From contig NZ_JBEXAC010000001.1 in NCBI RefSeq assembly GCF_040567655.1, positions 1,302,001 through 1,366,000 of the forward strand: DNA of 64,000 nt, written 5' to 3'. The first letter of the stretch is position 1; every line of letters starts with the position of its first letter. Position numbers and translations under genes: made by a program. The stretch comes from Chitinophaga sp. H8 (GTDB lineage Bacteria > Bacteroidota > Bacteroidia > Chitinophagales > Chitinophagaceae). This document shows positions 46,395 through 55,597 of the stretch, piece after piece. The notes beneath the pieces were generated by a model that worked only from the letters and a program-made list of their open reading frames with translations, was not told the DNA's origin and made no database searches.

Positions 46395-47477
46395 CTATTC
46401 CGCTTTTAATCGCAGATGGGATATCACCGCTCCGGGTTGTTCGTATTCATAGGCGATCTTATCATTTTCTTTTACCTTCTGCACCCCATCGAGCAGTATC
46501 TTATCGGTTTCTGATATACCACTTTCCACTACATACAGATCAGGCATCTGGCCGCGGATGGCAAGTTGCCTGGACCTTACAATATTTTTATTGTCTACCA
46601 CAAATACATACACTTTATCCTGTATTTCGTAGGTGGCTTTCTGTGGGATCACCAATGCATTTTTAAGCGGAATGGTCATCAGTACTTTGCCTGTTTCCCC
46701 ATGTTTTAAAAGCTTATCAGGATTAGGAAATTTTGCCCTGAAAGCGATACTTCCGGTTTCATTGTTAAATTCACTTTCAATGGTTTCTACGTCGCCTTTG
46801 TAGGGGAGTGGCTGATGATTGGCTAACAGCAGGCTTACTTTGCTGCTGCCCCGTCCTTTTGCATTGGTAGCATAATCCAGGTACTCCTGTTCTGATACAT
46901 TGTAGTAAGCAAATACCTGGCTGTTGTCTGACAGGCTGGTCAGCAATCCTCCTTCATCGATCACACTGCCTAATTTAAAGGGGATACGGTCGATGGTACC
47001 ATCAAAAGGCGCTCTGATTTCTGTAAAGGAAAGATGGAGTTTGGCCAGTGCCATTTCAGCTTTGGCCTGGTCCAGCTTCGCCTGGGCCATCGCCTGTTCA
47101 TTTTTCGACACTATATTTTTATCCACCAGTGTTTTGGTATTCTGAAGTTCTATCTCCGCAACCCTGGTTTCCGCTTCCGCTTTTTGCAGTTCCGCCTCAT
47201 ATATTTTGGGCATAATCCGGAACAGGAGCTGGCCGGCTTTTACAAACTGCCCCTCATCCACATAGATGTTCTGGAGGTATCCTCTTTCCTGTATCCTGAT
47301 CTCAATGTTCCTGACCGACCGGATCTGTGAAACATATTCGTTGGTAAATGAGGTGTCAATTTTTACCGGACTGGTAACGGTATACTTACCGGTTTCTTCG
47401 CTGACCTCTTTTTTGGGTTGGCAACTGGTTTGATACAACAGGCCAAATATGCCTGCGAACATGACAATTTTATTCAT
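46395..47477 (-). CDS. Periplasmic adaptor subunit (membrane fusion protein) of RND efflux pump
   Basis: 360 residues from the ATG at 47477, which gives a lipobox 'LYQTSC'. Domains in order: lipoyl half 'EIRIQERGYLQNIYVDEGQFVKAGQLLF', alpha-hairpin ('AEAETRVAEIELQNTKTLVDKNIVSKNEQAMAQAKLDQAKAEMALAKL'-type heptads), second lipoyl half 'IRAPFDGTIDRIPFKLGSVIDEGG', beta-barrel and membrane-proximal domain. It links the inner-membrane pump to the outer-membrane duct. First gene of the operon; no adjacent regulator is visible. Confidence 0.93.
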   Translation of the reverse strand: MNKIVMFAGIFGLLYQTSCQPKKEVSEETGKYTVTSPVKIDTSFTNEYVSQIRSVRNIEIRIQERGYLQNIYVDEGQFVKAGQLLFRIMPKIYEAELQKAEAETRVAEIELQNTKTLVDKNIVSKNEQAMAQAKLDQAKAEMALAKLHLSFTEIRAPFDGTIDRIPFKLGSVIDEGGLLTSLSDNSQVFAYYNVSEQEYLDYATNAKGRGSSKVSLLLANHQPLPYKGDVETIESEFNNETGSIAFRAKFPNPDKLLKHGETGKVLMTIPLKNALVIPQKATYEIQDKVYVFVVDNKNIVRSRQLAIRGQMPDLYVVESGISETDKILLDGVQKVKENDKIAYEYEQPGAVISHLRLKAE

Positions 47478-47653
47478 GATATTGAGTAGATATGATGCGA
47501 TTGGATGCTTGTTGGGCATAGACGTCTCAGTACAGCAAGATTATCAGCAACCAAGGGCAGACCTGTACTGCATTGCAGGAGGTAGTAGTATGAATACACA
47601 CATTTGCCAGGTGTGGATGATCACACCAAATGGTAACCAATATGGGGTATTGA

Positions 47654-48049
47654 TCAGATCCTTAAAACCCGTTGGGTAATGTTTATATCAGTAAGGTGTA
47701 CTTTGAGCGGGACCGGAGATTTAAAACATTTGCAGAGATAGCTTAGCATGAATACGTAGGAAAGCGTCAAAGCATATTTTGCCAGCAATTTATATTTTCT
47801 GACAAAATAGTTGTTAGCATCCTCATCTACGATATCATCACTTATGAGGTGCTTGATGGATGCTTCCAGGTCATTCAGCCCGGCAGTCAGATATGCCTGA
47901 TCCGTATTTATCTGTTTTATTACATGCCGGTATTCCGTATTTATGGTAGGCGTGTAGCTGGATTCATTGGGGTGAGTACCTGTAAATGCATATCTGTGCC
48001 CACTTAGCAGTAGTACACATAAACATGCAAAAAATATAGCTACTCTCAT
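47654..48049 (-). CDS. Small exported protein of unknown function
   Basis: 131 residues with a signal peptide ('VAIFFACLCVLLLSGHRYA'). The mature part is helical ('INTEYRHVIKQINTDQAYLTAGLNDLEASIKHLISDDIVDEDANNYFVRKYKLLAKYALTL' in segments) and includes a weakly hydrophobic stretch 'ALTLSYVFMLSYLC'. It lies upstream of the efflux operon in the same direction, with about 175 bases in between. No family recognised. Confidence 0.5.
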   Translation of the reverse strand: MRVAIFFACLCVLLLSGHRYAFTGTHPNESSYTPTINTEYRHVIKQINTDQAYLTAGLNDLEASIKHLISDDIVDEDANNYFVRKYKLLAKYALTLSYVFMLSYLCKCFKSPVPLKVHLTDINITQRVLRI

Positions 48050-48284
48050 TTGGGGGCCAAAAGTAATAAACTTTTTATACTCAAAGAAAAAATCATAGTG
48101 TCCGATCTTCCAGCCGGTATTTCAGAACAGGTTTCAGGAGCGGCATTGGAAAATGGTGGCGGTAGGGGAAGGCCCCGACATGTGTCCGTGATGGTCCTGC
48201 ATTTTTTTGCACGGGAAAATCTTCCTAATATTAGTTGCAGATCAGCAGGCGGATTTACTTTGCTGCTTAAATAGCTTTGTTGTT

Positions 48285-48965
48285 ATGATAAATACACATA
48301 ATACCTATAACCCTCCTTTAATCGAAATACATTATACCATTCATTCCAGCCTGGAAACGATGGACGAAAACCGGTATAGCCAGAAAATAGTAGGAAATAT
48401 TGTTCATGTAGATGCAGATGGCAATGAAATGGAAGTAATCGGCCAGATAGCAGCCCGTAAGCTATTATTGGCAGAGGCCAGGAAGGTGGAATGGCAGGGA
48501 GGAAGCATCTTTTGGGCAGATGATGCCTCCGGAGAGATTGGTAGCTGGATTTTTGATGTTGAGCAGGAAATATGGACTTCACCTCTAACAGACTATTATA
48601 GCCATAACCTATCAGGGGATGCGGTACTAATATTGTCCCATATTGAGATAATTCCAGCCTATAGAGGGAAAGAGATCGGAAAACTGGCTATAAAGGACTT
48701 ATATAATAACTTTATTCAGGGGGCCGCGCTCTTTGTGCTTAAATGTGCCCCTGTTGAAAACGAAAACACTACCCGCACTGCCAGCAAACCACCCACCCTG
48801 ATGAAGTATCATGGGCGGGAGCAAGGGTATAGCAAGGCTTTTATAAAGCTTCATGCCTACTTTAAATCCATTGGCTTTGAAACTATTCCCCTGTTTGATG
48901 ACGAAATCATGGTGATGAACCCGCAAGTGTTGAAAGGGAGTTTTAACGCTATCCGGCTGGATTAG
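48285..48965 (+). CDS. GNAT-fold acetyltransferase-like protein
   Basis: 226 residues from the ATG at 48285. The only clear signature is the GNAT motif A, 'LSHIEIIPAYRGKEIGKLAIKDLYNNF' in two parts: the beta4 strand, then R-G-x-x-I-G-K, which matches the acetyl-CoA pyrophosphate loop R/Q-x-x-G-x-G/A with the second Gly position kept. The remaining sequence ('FKSIGFETIP') is the usual GNAT ending. The substrate is unknown. Monocistronic. Confidence 0.55.
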   Translation: MINTHNTYNPPLIEIHYTIHSSLETMDENRYSQKIVGNIVHVDADGNEMEVIGQIAARKLLLAEARKVEWQGGSIFWADDASGEIGSWIFDVEQEIWTSPLTDYYSHNLSGDAVLILSHIEIIPAYRGKEIGKLAIKDLYNNFIQGAALFVLKCAPVENENTTRTASKPPTLMKYHGREQGYSKAFIKLHAYFKSIGFETIPLFDDEIMVMNPQVLKGSFNAIRLD

Positions 48966-49083
48966 GAGGTAAGCGCTTTTAGCAGTGGGTATATATTAAA
49001 TATTTAAAATATTATGTAGTGGTGGACGCAACTAATACGATTTCACTACTATAAAATAGGATGATGCTGTATTTTCTTTACCA

Positions 49084-49923
49084 CTATTTGGAGTGTGCAA
49101 TAAAAAGCGGGCTTTTCAATCCGATTAGCAGGTTGTCTGCCATGCTGGGGTAAATCCATCTTGATAACCCACTTCTATGATATGCCCCCAGTACAATAAT
49201 TGAATTGCGATTTTCTTTCTTTAAATAGGTAATGATCTCTTCATTTGGAATACCTTTCAGTACTGTGTAGGTGGCATCTGGATAATGTCTTTTCATAAAT
49301 TCTTTCATCAGTTTTCCATCCGGAAGATGCATGGATGCGGCCAGGCTTTTCACTGAAATGACCTCAGTGGGTAGATTTTTAAAGGCAGGAAGAATGTAAT
49401 CATACATTCGGATGGCGTATACAGATGAAGGGGTCCCATCATATAAGAGCGCTGATTTGTTGATATGATGAAATTTTGAGGGAACCAATAGCATTGGGCA
49501 GGATACATCTGCCATCAGATGGCGCATGAAATGAGAGGGCTTGCTTTCTGTAACATGGCTGAATGTTTCATTAGCATTTATGATCAGCAGATCAGCATAG
49601 ATGCTTTCATGGAGTAAAGCTTCCATGGCGGTGTCTTTATCTTTGTGTATTGAATAATTAAGGCCTGCGAGCTGGCAAGCTTGCTCAAATTGTTTTACAC
49701 TTTTAGAACGTAATTGTTTGTCATGCTCAATATACTCTCTTATCCTTTGGTCTGATACTCCTGATTTATCTACCAATTCAGAGAGTGCGTAGCTTCGATA
49801 GCTCATGTCTTCCAAAAAAACACCAACGAGATGCGTTTTTTCCTGCTTAGCTATGAATATGGCATATTCAACTGTACTTGCTGAATATTTAAGACCGTCT
49901 AAAACTGCAATAATCTTTTTCAT
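49084..49923 (-). CDS. Tandem universal stress protein (UspA-type) 1
   Basis: 279 residues forming two UspA-like alpha/beta domains: the first opens 'IIAVLDGLKYSASTVEYAIFIA', the second 'SALLYDGTPSSVYAIRMYDYIL' and closes with 'IIVLGAYHRSGLSRWIYPSMADNLL', which corresponds to the nucleotide-binding G-x2-R-S-G loop. Universal stress proteins accumulate during growth arrest, low oxygen or energy stress. It is divergent from hsp20 and is preceded at the expected distance by regulatory element A, which supports this start. Confidence 0.88.
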   Translation of the reverse strand: MKKIIAVLDGLKYSASTVEYAIFIAKQEKTHLVGVFLEDMSYRSYALSELVDKSGVSDQRIREYIEHDKQLRSKSVKQFEQACQLAGLNYSIHKDKDTAMEALLHESIYADLLIINANETFSHVTESKPSHFMRHLMADVSCPMLLVPSKFHHINKSALLYDGTPSSVYAIRMYDYILPAFKNLPTEVISVKSLAASMHLPDGKLMKEFMKRHYPDATYTVLKGIPNEEIITYLKKENRNSIIVLGAYHRSGLSRWIYPSMADNLLIGLKSPLFIAHSK

Positions 49924-49958
49924 ATTTATTAGTTGAGAAAAGTAAGTATTTATTGTAT

Positions 49959-50023
49959 GAAAGTTAGTTCCATAAATATTGTTGATGAATGATGTGGGTC
50001 AATGTTATCAATGATTTACATCA
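49959..50023 (-). promoter_or_regulatory. Stress-island operator/promoter A (for usp 1)
   Basis: Read towards usp 1: TGAT-GTAA-ATCAT, 9 bases, TGAC-CCAC-ATCAT (50023 to 49989), then a -7 element TAACTTTC starting at 49966. The centre of the proximal palindrome is 29.5 bp from the first base of the -7 element, as in all six copies, and the two palindromes are 22 bp apart. No -33 TTTG is present at the normal position. Confidence 0.75.
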
Positions 50024-50093
50024 TTTTAAATTCATTAGGAAGCCATTTTGGATATTGGAATTTGATCATTAATAATGTACACCGGGGAATTTA

Positions 50094-50158
50094 TGATCTC
50101 AATCAGTATCTGCTATGAGCAGTATCATTTTTCTTATCAGTAAGGAACAATAGCTTAG
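50094..50158 (+). promoter_or_regulatory. Stress-island operator/promoter F (for hsp20)
   Basis: TGAT-CTCA-ATCAG, 9 bases, TGAG-CAGT-ATCAT (50094-50128), then -7 element TAGCTTAG at 50151-50158. Spacing is identical to the other five copies. The predicted leader to the hsp20 ATG is about 30 bases. Two positions deviate from the consensus (final G of the first palindrome, TGAG in the second). Confidence 0.7.
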
Positions 50159-50182
50159 CAGGAATAAAATTTAACTAAAAAA

Positions 50183-50189
50183 AGGAGGT
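50183..50189 (+). promoter_or_regulatory. Strong Shine-Dalgarno sequence of hsp20
   Basis: AGGAGGT ends 4 bases before the ATG at 50194. Full-strength SD sequences are rare in Bacteroidota, where most genes initiate without one, so this marks a gene meant for very high translation. Confidence 0.6.
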
Positions 50190-50193
50190 AATT

Positions 50194-50646
50194 ATGGCAA
50201 CTCAAGCTTTGAGCAGGCGTAACACATTACTGCCTGCAGTTTTTGACGATTTTTTTAAACCTTGGAGAGAATGGGCTAACGATCTTCATGATGGCCGTTT
50301 TTTCAGCGCTTTGACAATCCCTGCTGTAAATGTAAGTGAAGCTAAAGACAGTTACAAATTGTCTTTGGCTGTCCCAGGGATGAAAAAGGAAGATTTTAAA
50401 ATTGAGCTGGAAGGTAATGTGCTGACTATCAGTGCAGAAACAGAAAGTGAAAAAGATGAGAAGGAGGGGAAGTATACAAAACAAGAGTATAATTACAACA
50501 GCTTCTCTCGCAGTTTTAATCTTCCGGAAGGTGTCAGCAAAGAAAAAATTGAGGCACATTATGAAGATGGCTTGCTTAAATTGAAACTACCTAAAAATGA
50601 AGAGGCCAGAAAGAACGGCAAGAGTATGCACATTGAAATTAAGTAA
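50194..50646 (+). CDS. Small heat shock protein (Hsp20/alpha-crystallin)
   Basis: 150 residues. The alpha-crystallin domain covers about 42-145: 'VPAVNVSEAKDSYKLSLAVPGMKKEDFKIELEGNVLTISAE' in its opening strands and 'FSRSFNLPEGVSKEKIEAHYEDGLLKLKLPK', with the conserved 'GLLKLKLPK' strand, and an I-x-I-like tail 'MHIEIK'. It is an ATP-independent holdase that keeps unfolding proteins soluble in the cytoplasm. It is expressed alone, from promoter F to the terminator at 50653. Confidence 0.95.
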   Translation: MATQALSRRNTLLPAVFDDFFKPWREWANDLHDGRFFSALTIPAVNVSEAKDSYKLSLAVPGMKKEDFKIELEGNVLTISAETESEKDEKEGKYTKQEYNYNSFSRSFNLPEGVSKEKIEAHYEDGLLKLKLPKNEEARKNGKSMHIEIK

Positions 50647-50652
50647 TTGGGA

Positions 50653-50690
50653 AATTATAAAACCCTGTTCTACGACAGGGTTTTATAATT
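50653..50690 (+). terminator. Terminator of hsp20
   Basis: A perfect 16-bp stem (50653-50668 with 50675-50690) and a 6-base loop, with the 3' arm rich in T. It starts 7 bases after the hsp20 stop codon. Confidence 0.85.
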
Positions 50691-50738
50691 AAAGAGCCGC
50701 TTATACAACTTCTTATCGTATACTTAAAATTAAGAGCG

Positions 50739-51254
50739 ATGAAAGGGATTATTATTTATAAAGGCAAATATGGTGCTACTCGTCAATATGCCCTCTGGTT
50801 AGGAGAGATGCTGCATATACCCTTTATAACAGCAGGTGACGAAACGAAACCTCAGCTGGAGGATGCAGATTACATCATTATGGGGACCAGTATTTATATT
50901 GGAAAATTACAGTTAAGAAAATGGTTGAAGACCCATCAGGAGGTATTGGTTAACAAAAGGTTATTCCTGTTTCTGGTAGCTGGCACTCCACCTTCGGAGC
51001 AAGAGAAATTGCAAGGCTATATTGAAGCGAATATTGGCATTGAGATCCGGAATTGTTGCTCCTTCTTTTTTCTACCAGGTAAGCTTGAATTCAGCAAATT
51101 GTCCTTGATAGATAAGTTATTGTTGAAAATAGGATCCAGACTTTCAAAAAGTAAAGGCGAGGTAATATCTGTAACGGATTATAACAATGTGACAAAAGAA
51201 GCTTTATTACCGATGTTAGAGGCCATAAGCAAAAAAGAAGGGGCTGTTATTTGA
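50739..51254 (+). CDS. Flavodoxin-domain protein (HemG-like)
   Basis: 171 residues. The FMN phosphate loop is 'IIIYKGKYGATRQYA', followed by the flavodoxin strands 'ADYIIMGTSIYIGKLQLRKWL' and 'RLFLFLVAGTPPSEQEKLQGYI'. The layout matches the Flavodoxin_5 family that includes menaquinone-dependent protoporphyrinogen oxidase HemG; the C-terminal part is shorter in similarity, so an electron-transfer role is equally possible. It begins 92 bases after the hsp20 stop, beyond the terminator, and is followed by the Mg2+ ATPase after 41 bases, probably in one transcript. Confidence 0.75.
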   Translation: MKGIIIYKGKYGATRQYALWLGEMLHIPFITAGDETKPQLEDADYIIMGTSIYIGKLQLRKWLKTHQEVLVNKRLFLFLVAGTPPSEQEKLQGYIEANIGIEIRNCCSFFFLPGKLEFSKLSLIDKLLLKIGSRLSKSKGEVISVTDYNNVTKEALLPMLEAISKKEGAVI

Positions 51255-51295
51255 ACGTGGCAGATAAGGATACAGATTTTATATAATCAGCAGTT

Positions 51296-53878
51296 ATGCA
51301 GGTTCCATTGATAAAACGGAGTAATACCACAGATGATATTATAAATAAACCCTTAGAAGAGATTCAGCGGCAAATAGGTTATTTACCTGGAGGGTTATCA
51401 ACAGATGTGGCGCATTATCGCTTAGATAAATATGGATTTAATGAAATAACCAGTGAAAAACCGTTGTCTCCATGGTTGAGACTATGGCGAAATTTGAAGA
51501 ACCCTTTAGTTATACTGCTTGGAATACTTGGGGTAGTATCAATGATGACGGGGGATATCCGGTCAATGATCCTCATTTTTATTATGGTAATACTTGGGGT
51601 AGTCTTGCGCTATGTACAGGAAATGAGGGCTGATAAGGCCGCAGATAAGTTAAAAGCGTTGGTTAGTACACATGCTACTGTTTGCAGAGACGGGCAAGAG
51701 CAGGAAGTGCCAATGAAGATGTTGGTGCCTGGAGATATTATTCGATTGGGTGCCGGAGATATGGTACCTGCGGATGTACGGATACTTTTTGCCAAAGATC
51801 TGTTTTTAAACCAGGCAGTACTAACAGGAGAATCTATGCCTATAGAGAAGTCCTCAGGAGAGTGTTTAGTGGTGGATGCTAATAGATCAGATGCCACTAA
51901 CATTTGTTTTATGGGATCAAATGTTGAGAGTGGAACCGGGACAGCTGTGGTGGTTAATACTGGAGATAAAACGACTTTGGGCTCTTTAGCTACTCATATT
52001 ACGAGCCAGGAAGAACCTACTAGTTTTGATAAAGGAATTAACAGCTTTACCTGGTTAATGATCCGGTTTATCCTCGTCATGGTACCCGCGGTATTTCTAA
52101 TTAATGGGCTTGGCAGGCACAACTGGTTGGAAGCATTCCTGTTTGCATTGGCAGTAGCTGTTGGGCTTACGCCAGAAATGTTACCTATGATTGTGACTGT
52201 TAATCTGTCTAAAGGTGCATTAGCTATGTCACGTAAAAAAGTGATTGTGAAAAGGTTAAATGCCATTCAAAACTTTGGAGCTATGGATGTGTTGTGTACA
52301 GACAAAACAGGGACGCTTACTGAGGGGAGGATCGTGTTGGAGCAGTATCTGGATGTAGCAGGTAATCCAAGTCAGAAAGTATTGGATTTCGGATACCTCA
52401 ACAGTTATCATCACACCGGATTGAAAAATCTGATGGATGAGGCTATTTTAGACCATGAAGAGTTGCATACCGCATTGAATATCAGGGAGCAATTCAGAAA
52501 AATTGATGAAATTCCTTTTGATTTTGCACGAAAGCGGATGTCTGTAGTACTGGAAGATAAGTCAGGACTAAATATGCTGATTTGCAAAGGAGCTGTAGAA
52601 GGGCTAGTGGAGTTATGTAGTTTTGTTGAGGTAAATGGAACGGTAACAGGGATGCTCCCTGAACACCGTAAGCAAAGTCTGGAAAGGATTGCACAGCTAA
52701 ATGCACAGGGATTCAGAGTAGTAGGACTGGCTTATAAATTGATGCCCGATGCTCCTGATACTCCTGTTTATACCGTAAAAGATGAGTCTGGGTTGGTGTT
52801 ATTAGGTCTTTTATTATTTCTGGACCCTCCTAAAGCCTCCGCAGTGAATGCACTGTCCCGGTTAGCAGCGTTGAAAGTAGATGTTAAGATACTGACAGGG
52901 GATAATGAAATCATTACTACCTGTATTTGCAAAAAAGTAGGAATATCGACTGATCATATACTATTGGGCTCCCAGGTAGAAAAGATGGATGACAATGCAT
53001 TGGCCGCTGTTGTGATGAATTACAACATTTTTGCCAGGTTAATACCAGTGCATAAACAACGTATCGTCAAGGCATTACAAAATAAAGGGCATGTAACCGG
53101 GTTTATGGGAGATGGAATTAATGATGCTCCAGCATTAAAGGCGGCAGACGTAGGGATTTCTGTTAATAGTGCAGTAGATATTGCCAAAGAGTCTTCTGAT
53201 ATAATTTTATTGGAAAACAGCTTGTTGGTGTTGGAGCAGGGGGTATCGGAGGGGAGGCGGGTGTTCGGGAATATTATCAAATATATAAGGATGGCAGCCA
53301 GTTCGAATTTTGGGAATATGCTGAGTGTAGTGGGGGCAAGTGCTTTTTTACCTTTTTTGCCTATGTTGCCCATCCAGGTCTTAACCAATAATTTATTATA
53401 CGACTTTTCGCAGACAACGATCCCTACAGACAATGTGGATACTGATTGGTTGATAAAACCCCGTAAATGGAGAATAGCAGACATTCGCCGCTTCATTCTT
53501 TTTATTGGCCCTGTTAGCTCATTTTTCGATTATTTAACTTTTTTTATTCTTTGGCATTTTTTTAATGCCTGGCATAACCCGGCTATTTTTCATACAGGCT
53601 GGTTTGTGGAATCTATTTTTACGCAATCATTGATTATTCATGTGATTCGTACTAATAAAATCCCTTTCATTCAGAGTCGGGCGAGTTGGCCATTAATTAT
53701 TACATCTGTAAGCATAGCTATTATAGGGGCTTGGTTGACAGTTTCGCCCCTTGCCCCTGCATTAGGATTTGTCCGTTTACCTTTCTCCTTCTGGTTATGG
53801 CTTACTGGCATACTAATGGCTTATTTAATATTGACACAGATAATCAAAAATTGGTTTAATAAGAAGTACAGTGATTAG
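51296..53878 (+). CDS. mgtA: Magnesium-translocating P-type ATPase
   Basis: 860 residues of the P3B type. The actuator motif is 'VLTGESMPIEK', the phosphorylation motif 'CTDKTGTLTEGRI', and the hinge 'GFMGDGINDAPALKAADVGISV'. The stretch before the phosphorylation site, 'PEMLPMIVTVNLSKGALAMSRKKVIVKRL' in segments, is diagnostic for MgtA/MgtB. Ten membrane spans, the last six in the C-terminal third. It imports Mg2+ into the cytoplasm at the expense of ATP. No PhoPQ-type regulator or Mg2+ riboswitch is visible upstream; the location suggests stress-linked expression. Confidence 0.9.
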   Translation: MQVPLIKRSNTTDDIINKPLEEIQRQIGYLPGGLSTDVAHYRLDKYGFNEITSEKPLSPWLRLWRNLKNPLVILLGILGVVSMMTGDIRSMILIFIMVILGVVLRYVQEMRADKAADKLKALVSTHATVCRDGQEQEVPMKMLVPGDIIRLGAGDMVPADVRILFAKDLFLNQAVLTGESMPIEKSSGECLVVDANRSDATNICFMGSNVESGTGTAVVVNTGDKTTLGSLATHITSQEEPTSFDKGINSFTWLMIRFILVMVPAVFLINGLGRHNWLEAFLFALAVAVGLTPEMLPMIVTVNLSKGALAMSRKKVIVKRLNAIQNFGAMDVLCTDKTGTLTEGRIVLEQYLDVAGNPSQKVLDFGYLNSYHHTGLKNLMDEAILDHEELHTALNIREQFRKIDEIPFDFARKRMSVVLEDKSGLNMLICKGAVEGLVELCSFVEVNGTVTGMLPEHRKQSLERIAQLNAQGFRVVGLAYKLMPDAPDTPVYTVKDESGLVLLGLLLFLDPPKASAVNALSRLAALKVDVKILTGDNEIITTCICKKVGISTDHILLGSQVEKMDDNALAAVVMNYNIFARLIPVHKQRIVKALQNKGHVTGFMGDGINDAPALKAADVGISVNSAVDIAKESSDIILLENSLLVLEQGVSEGRRVFGNIIKYIRMAASSNFGNMLSVVGASAFLPFLPMLPIQVLTNNLLYDFSQTTIPTDNVDTDWLIKPRKWRIADIRRFILFIGPVSSFFDYLTFFILWHFFNAWHNPAIFHTGWFVESIFTQSLIIHVIRTNKIPFIQSRASWPLIITSVSIAIIGAWLTVSPLAPALGFVRLPFSFWLWLTGILMAYLILTQIIKNWFNKKYSD

Positions 53879-53979
53879 CAGGAAGTGAAAAAAGTAGTAC
53901 CTGATTTAGAGAACTGTTAAGGCCCTAAATTATACCAGTGGGCTATTCCTTTTTTGGTGAAGAGAATAAAAAAATACAT

Positions 53980-55035
53980 ATGAACAATCAGGCAAATAAT
54001 ACCATCGGATATCTTGGAGCAGAGGCCGCTTATTTATTGGAGTACCAATGTACGAAAATCCGCCTGGAGCAGATAAGCACCCCATTTCAGCGGGAGCAGG
54101 TTTTTCATGAAAGTAATAGAAACATTCCTGTAATCAGGAGCATGTCTCAGTTGTATGCCCATGGTAATCTTGGAAATTCCGGGTATCTAAGTATCCTACC
54201 TGTAGATCAGGGCATAGAACATAGTGCTATTTATTCATTTTATAAGAATCCTGATTATTTTGATCCTGAAAACATTATTAAGTTAGCAATAGCCGGAGGC
54301 TGTAATGGAGTAGCATCTTCTTTCGGAGTATTAAGTATACATGCCCGGAAATATGCGCATAAAATTCCTTTTATTGTTAAGCTGAATCACAATGAACTTT
54401 TAACTCACCCCGTAAAATACGACCAGATATTTTATGGAACAGTGAAAGATGCCTGGAACATGGGGGCTGTTGCAGTAGGGGCTACTGTATATTTTGGCTC
54501 GCTTCAAAGTAGCCGACAGTTAAATGAAGTAGCGATTGCCTTTGAAAGGGCTCATGAACTTGGAATGGGAACTATATTGTGGTGCTATACAAGAAATGAG
54601 GCATTTACCCAACAGGGCGCGGATTATAATAAGGCTGCTGATATTACAGGACAGGCCAATTATTTAGGAGTAAGTATTCAGGCGGATGTTATCAAGCAAA
54701 AGTTACCGGACACTAATTATGGATTTAAAGCGCTTAAACAAGGATTGTTTAATGATGAAATGTATGGGATGACAGCTACTGATCATCCAATAGACCTTTG
54801 TCGTTTGCAGGTAGCCAATTGTTATATGGGTAAGATAGGGCTGATTAATTCAGGTGGTGCTTCCGGGAAATCTGATATTGCAGAAGCGGTTAGAACAGCA
54901 GTGATCAATAAGCGGGCAGGTGGGAGTGGATTGATCCTGGGACGTAAAGCATTTCAGCGCCCTTTTAATGAGGGGGTACAACTTCTAAGGGCAGTGCAGG
55001 AAGTGTATCTCGATAAAACAATTACAATTGCTTAA
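53980..55035 (+). CDS. fbaB: Class I fructose-bisphosphate aldolase, DhnA/FbaB type
   Basis: 351 residues from the ATG at 53980. It matches the bacterial/archaeal DhnA-type aldolase throughout: 'LPVDQGIEHSAIYSF', 'IPFIVKLNHNELLTHP', 'GAVAVGATVYFGSLQSSRQL', 'AHELGMGTILWCYTRNEAF' and 'INSGGASGKSDIAEAVRTAV' (phosphate binding), with Lys residues available for Schiff-base formation. The enzyme makes or cleaves fructose 1,6-bisphosphate and in E. coli is the gluconeogenic isozyme. It lies 101 bases after mgtA and shares the island with PEP synthase, which fits a gluconeogenic role. Confidence 0.9.
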   Translation: MNNQANNTIGYLGAEAAYLLEYQCTKIRLEQISTPFQREQVFHESNRNIPVIRSMSQLYAHGNLGNSGYLSILPVDQGIEHSAIYSFYKNPDYFDPENIIKLAIAGGCNGVASSFGVLSIHARKYAHKIPFIVKLNHNELLTHPVKYDQIFYGTVKDAWNMGAVAVGATVYFGSLQSSRQLNEVAIAFERAHELGMGTILWCYTRNEAFTQQGADYNKAADITGQANYLGVSIQADVIKQKLPDTNYGFKALKQGLFNDEMYGMTATDHPIDLCRLQVANCYMGKIGLINSGGASGKSDIAEAVRTAVINKRAGGSGLILGRKAFQRPFNEGVQLLRAVQEVYLDKTITIA

Positions 55036-55075
55036 ATATTATTATAAAGGAGACTTTTTAAATTATAGATCCCGT

Positions 55076-55330
55076 TTAAAAAGAAAAATTGTTTAGTAAC
55101 CTTTGTTTGGCTATTTCATTACCAATCCGGTAAAGCAGTTCCATATCAAAATCTTTTTGAAGACAAGTTGGATAAAGCCCATCGTGACGAGGGTCTTGTA
55201 TATAGGTAATTTCAAAACCATCCACTACAGCACTTATTTTACAATTTCTATTCATGTGGGATATCTTTACAGGAACCCTAACAGGTTGCCCTTTATGATA
55301 CACTGTGATATCAAATTTTTCTGATTTCAT
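55076..55330 (-). CDS. Small conserved-looking protein of unknown function
   Basis: 84 residues from the ATG at 55330. The composition is soluble and mixed alpha/beta: 'EKFDITVYHKGQPVRVPVKISHM', then 'ISAVVDGFEITYIQDPRHDGLYP', ending in a helix 'DMELLYRIGNEIAKQRLL'. No family recognised. The upstream regulatory element C at the standard spacing supports that it is a genuine gene of the stress regulon. Confidence 0.65.
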   Translation of the reverse strand: MKSEKFDITVYHKGQPVRVPVKISHMNRNCKISAVVDGFEITYIQDPRHDGLYPTCLQKDFDMELLYRIGNEIAKQRLLNNFSF

Positions 55331-55408
55331 CTTGTTGGATTTTAATTTTACAGCCAATAACTACTCTCTTAACGCCTGGAACCATTCCTATTAGCTATCA
55401 ATCCTTAT

Positions 55409-55473
55409 TAAAGTTAATTAATTGTATAAACAGGGGAAATGATGGTTGTCAGTTAAGGTAATGATATTAGTTA
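55409..55473 (-). promoter_or_regulatory. Stress-island operator/promoter C (for the 84-residue protein)
   Basis: Read towards the gene: TAAC-TAAT-ATCAT, 9 bases, TGAC-AACC-ATCAT (55473 to 55439), then -7 element TAACTTTA starting at 55416. Spacing is identical to the other copies; the distal palindrome has one mismatch (TAAC). The predicted leader is about 74 bases. Confidence 0.72.
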
Positions 55474-55597
55474 AATTAAAGAGTATATAGTAAAGGCAGC
55501 ATCGTATTTATTCAATTTGACTGTAGGCCTTTTTAAAATCATGTCTTGAATTTTTTTATACCTGTGACTTAACCTTTTATTGGGAGATAAGTTTTGC

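Noticed and set aside
47449..47679. Plus-strand frame upstream of the efflux operon
   Set aside because: Starts inside the adaptor gene's 5' region on the opposite strand; no family or coding character.
53879..53979. A seventh copy of the stress operator in front of the aldolase gene
   Set aside because: Looked for explicitly; only an isolated TGAT without the partner half-sites is present, so fbaB (and mgtA/flavodoxin) have no visible copy of their own.
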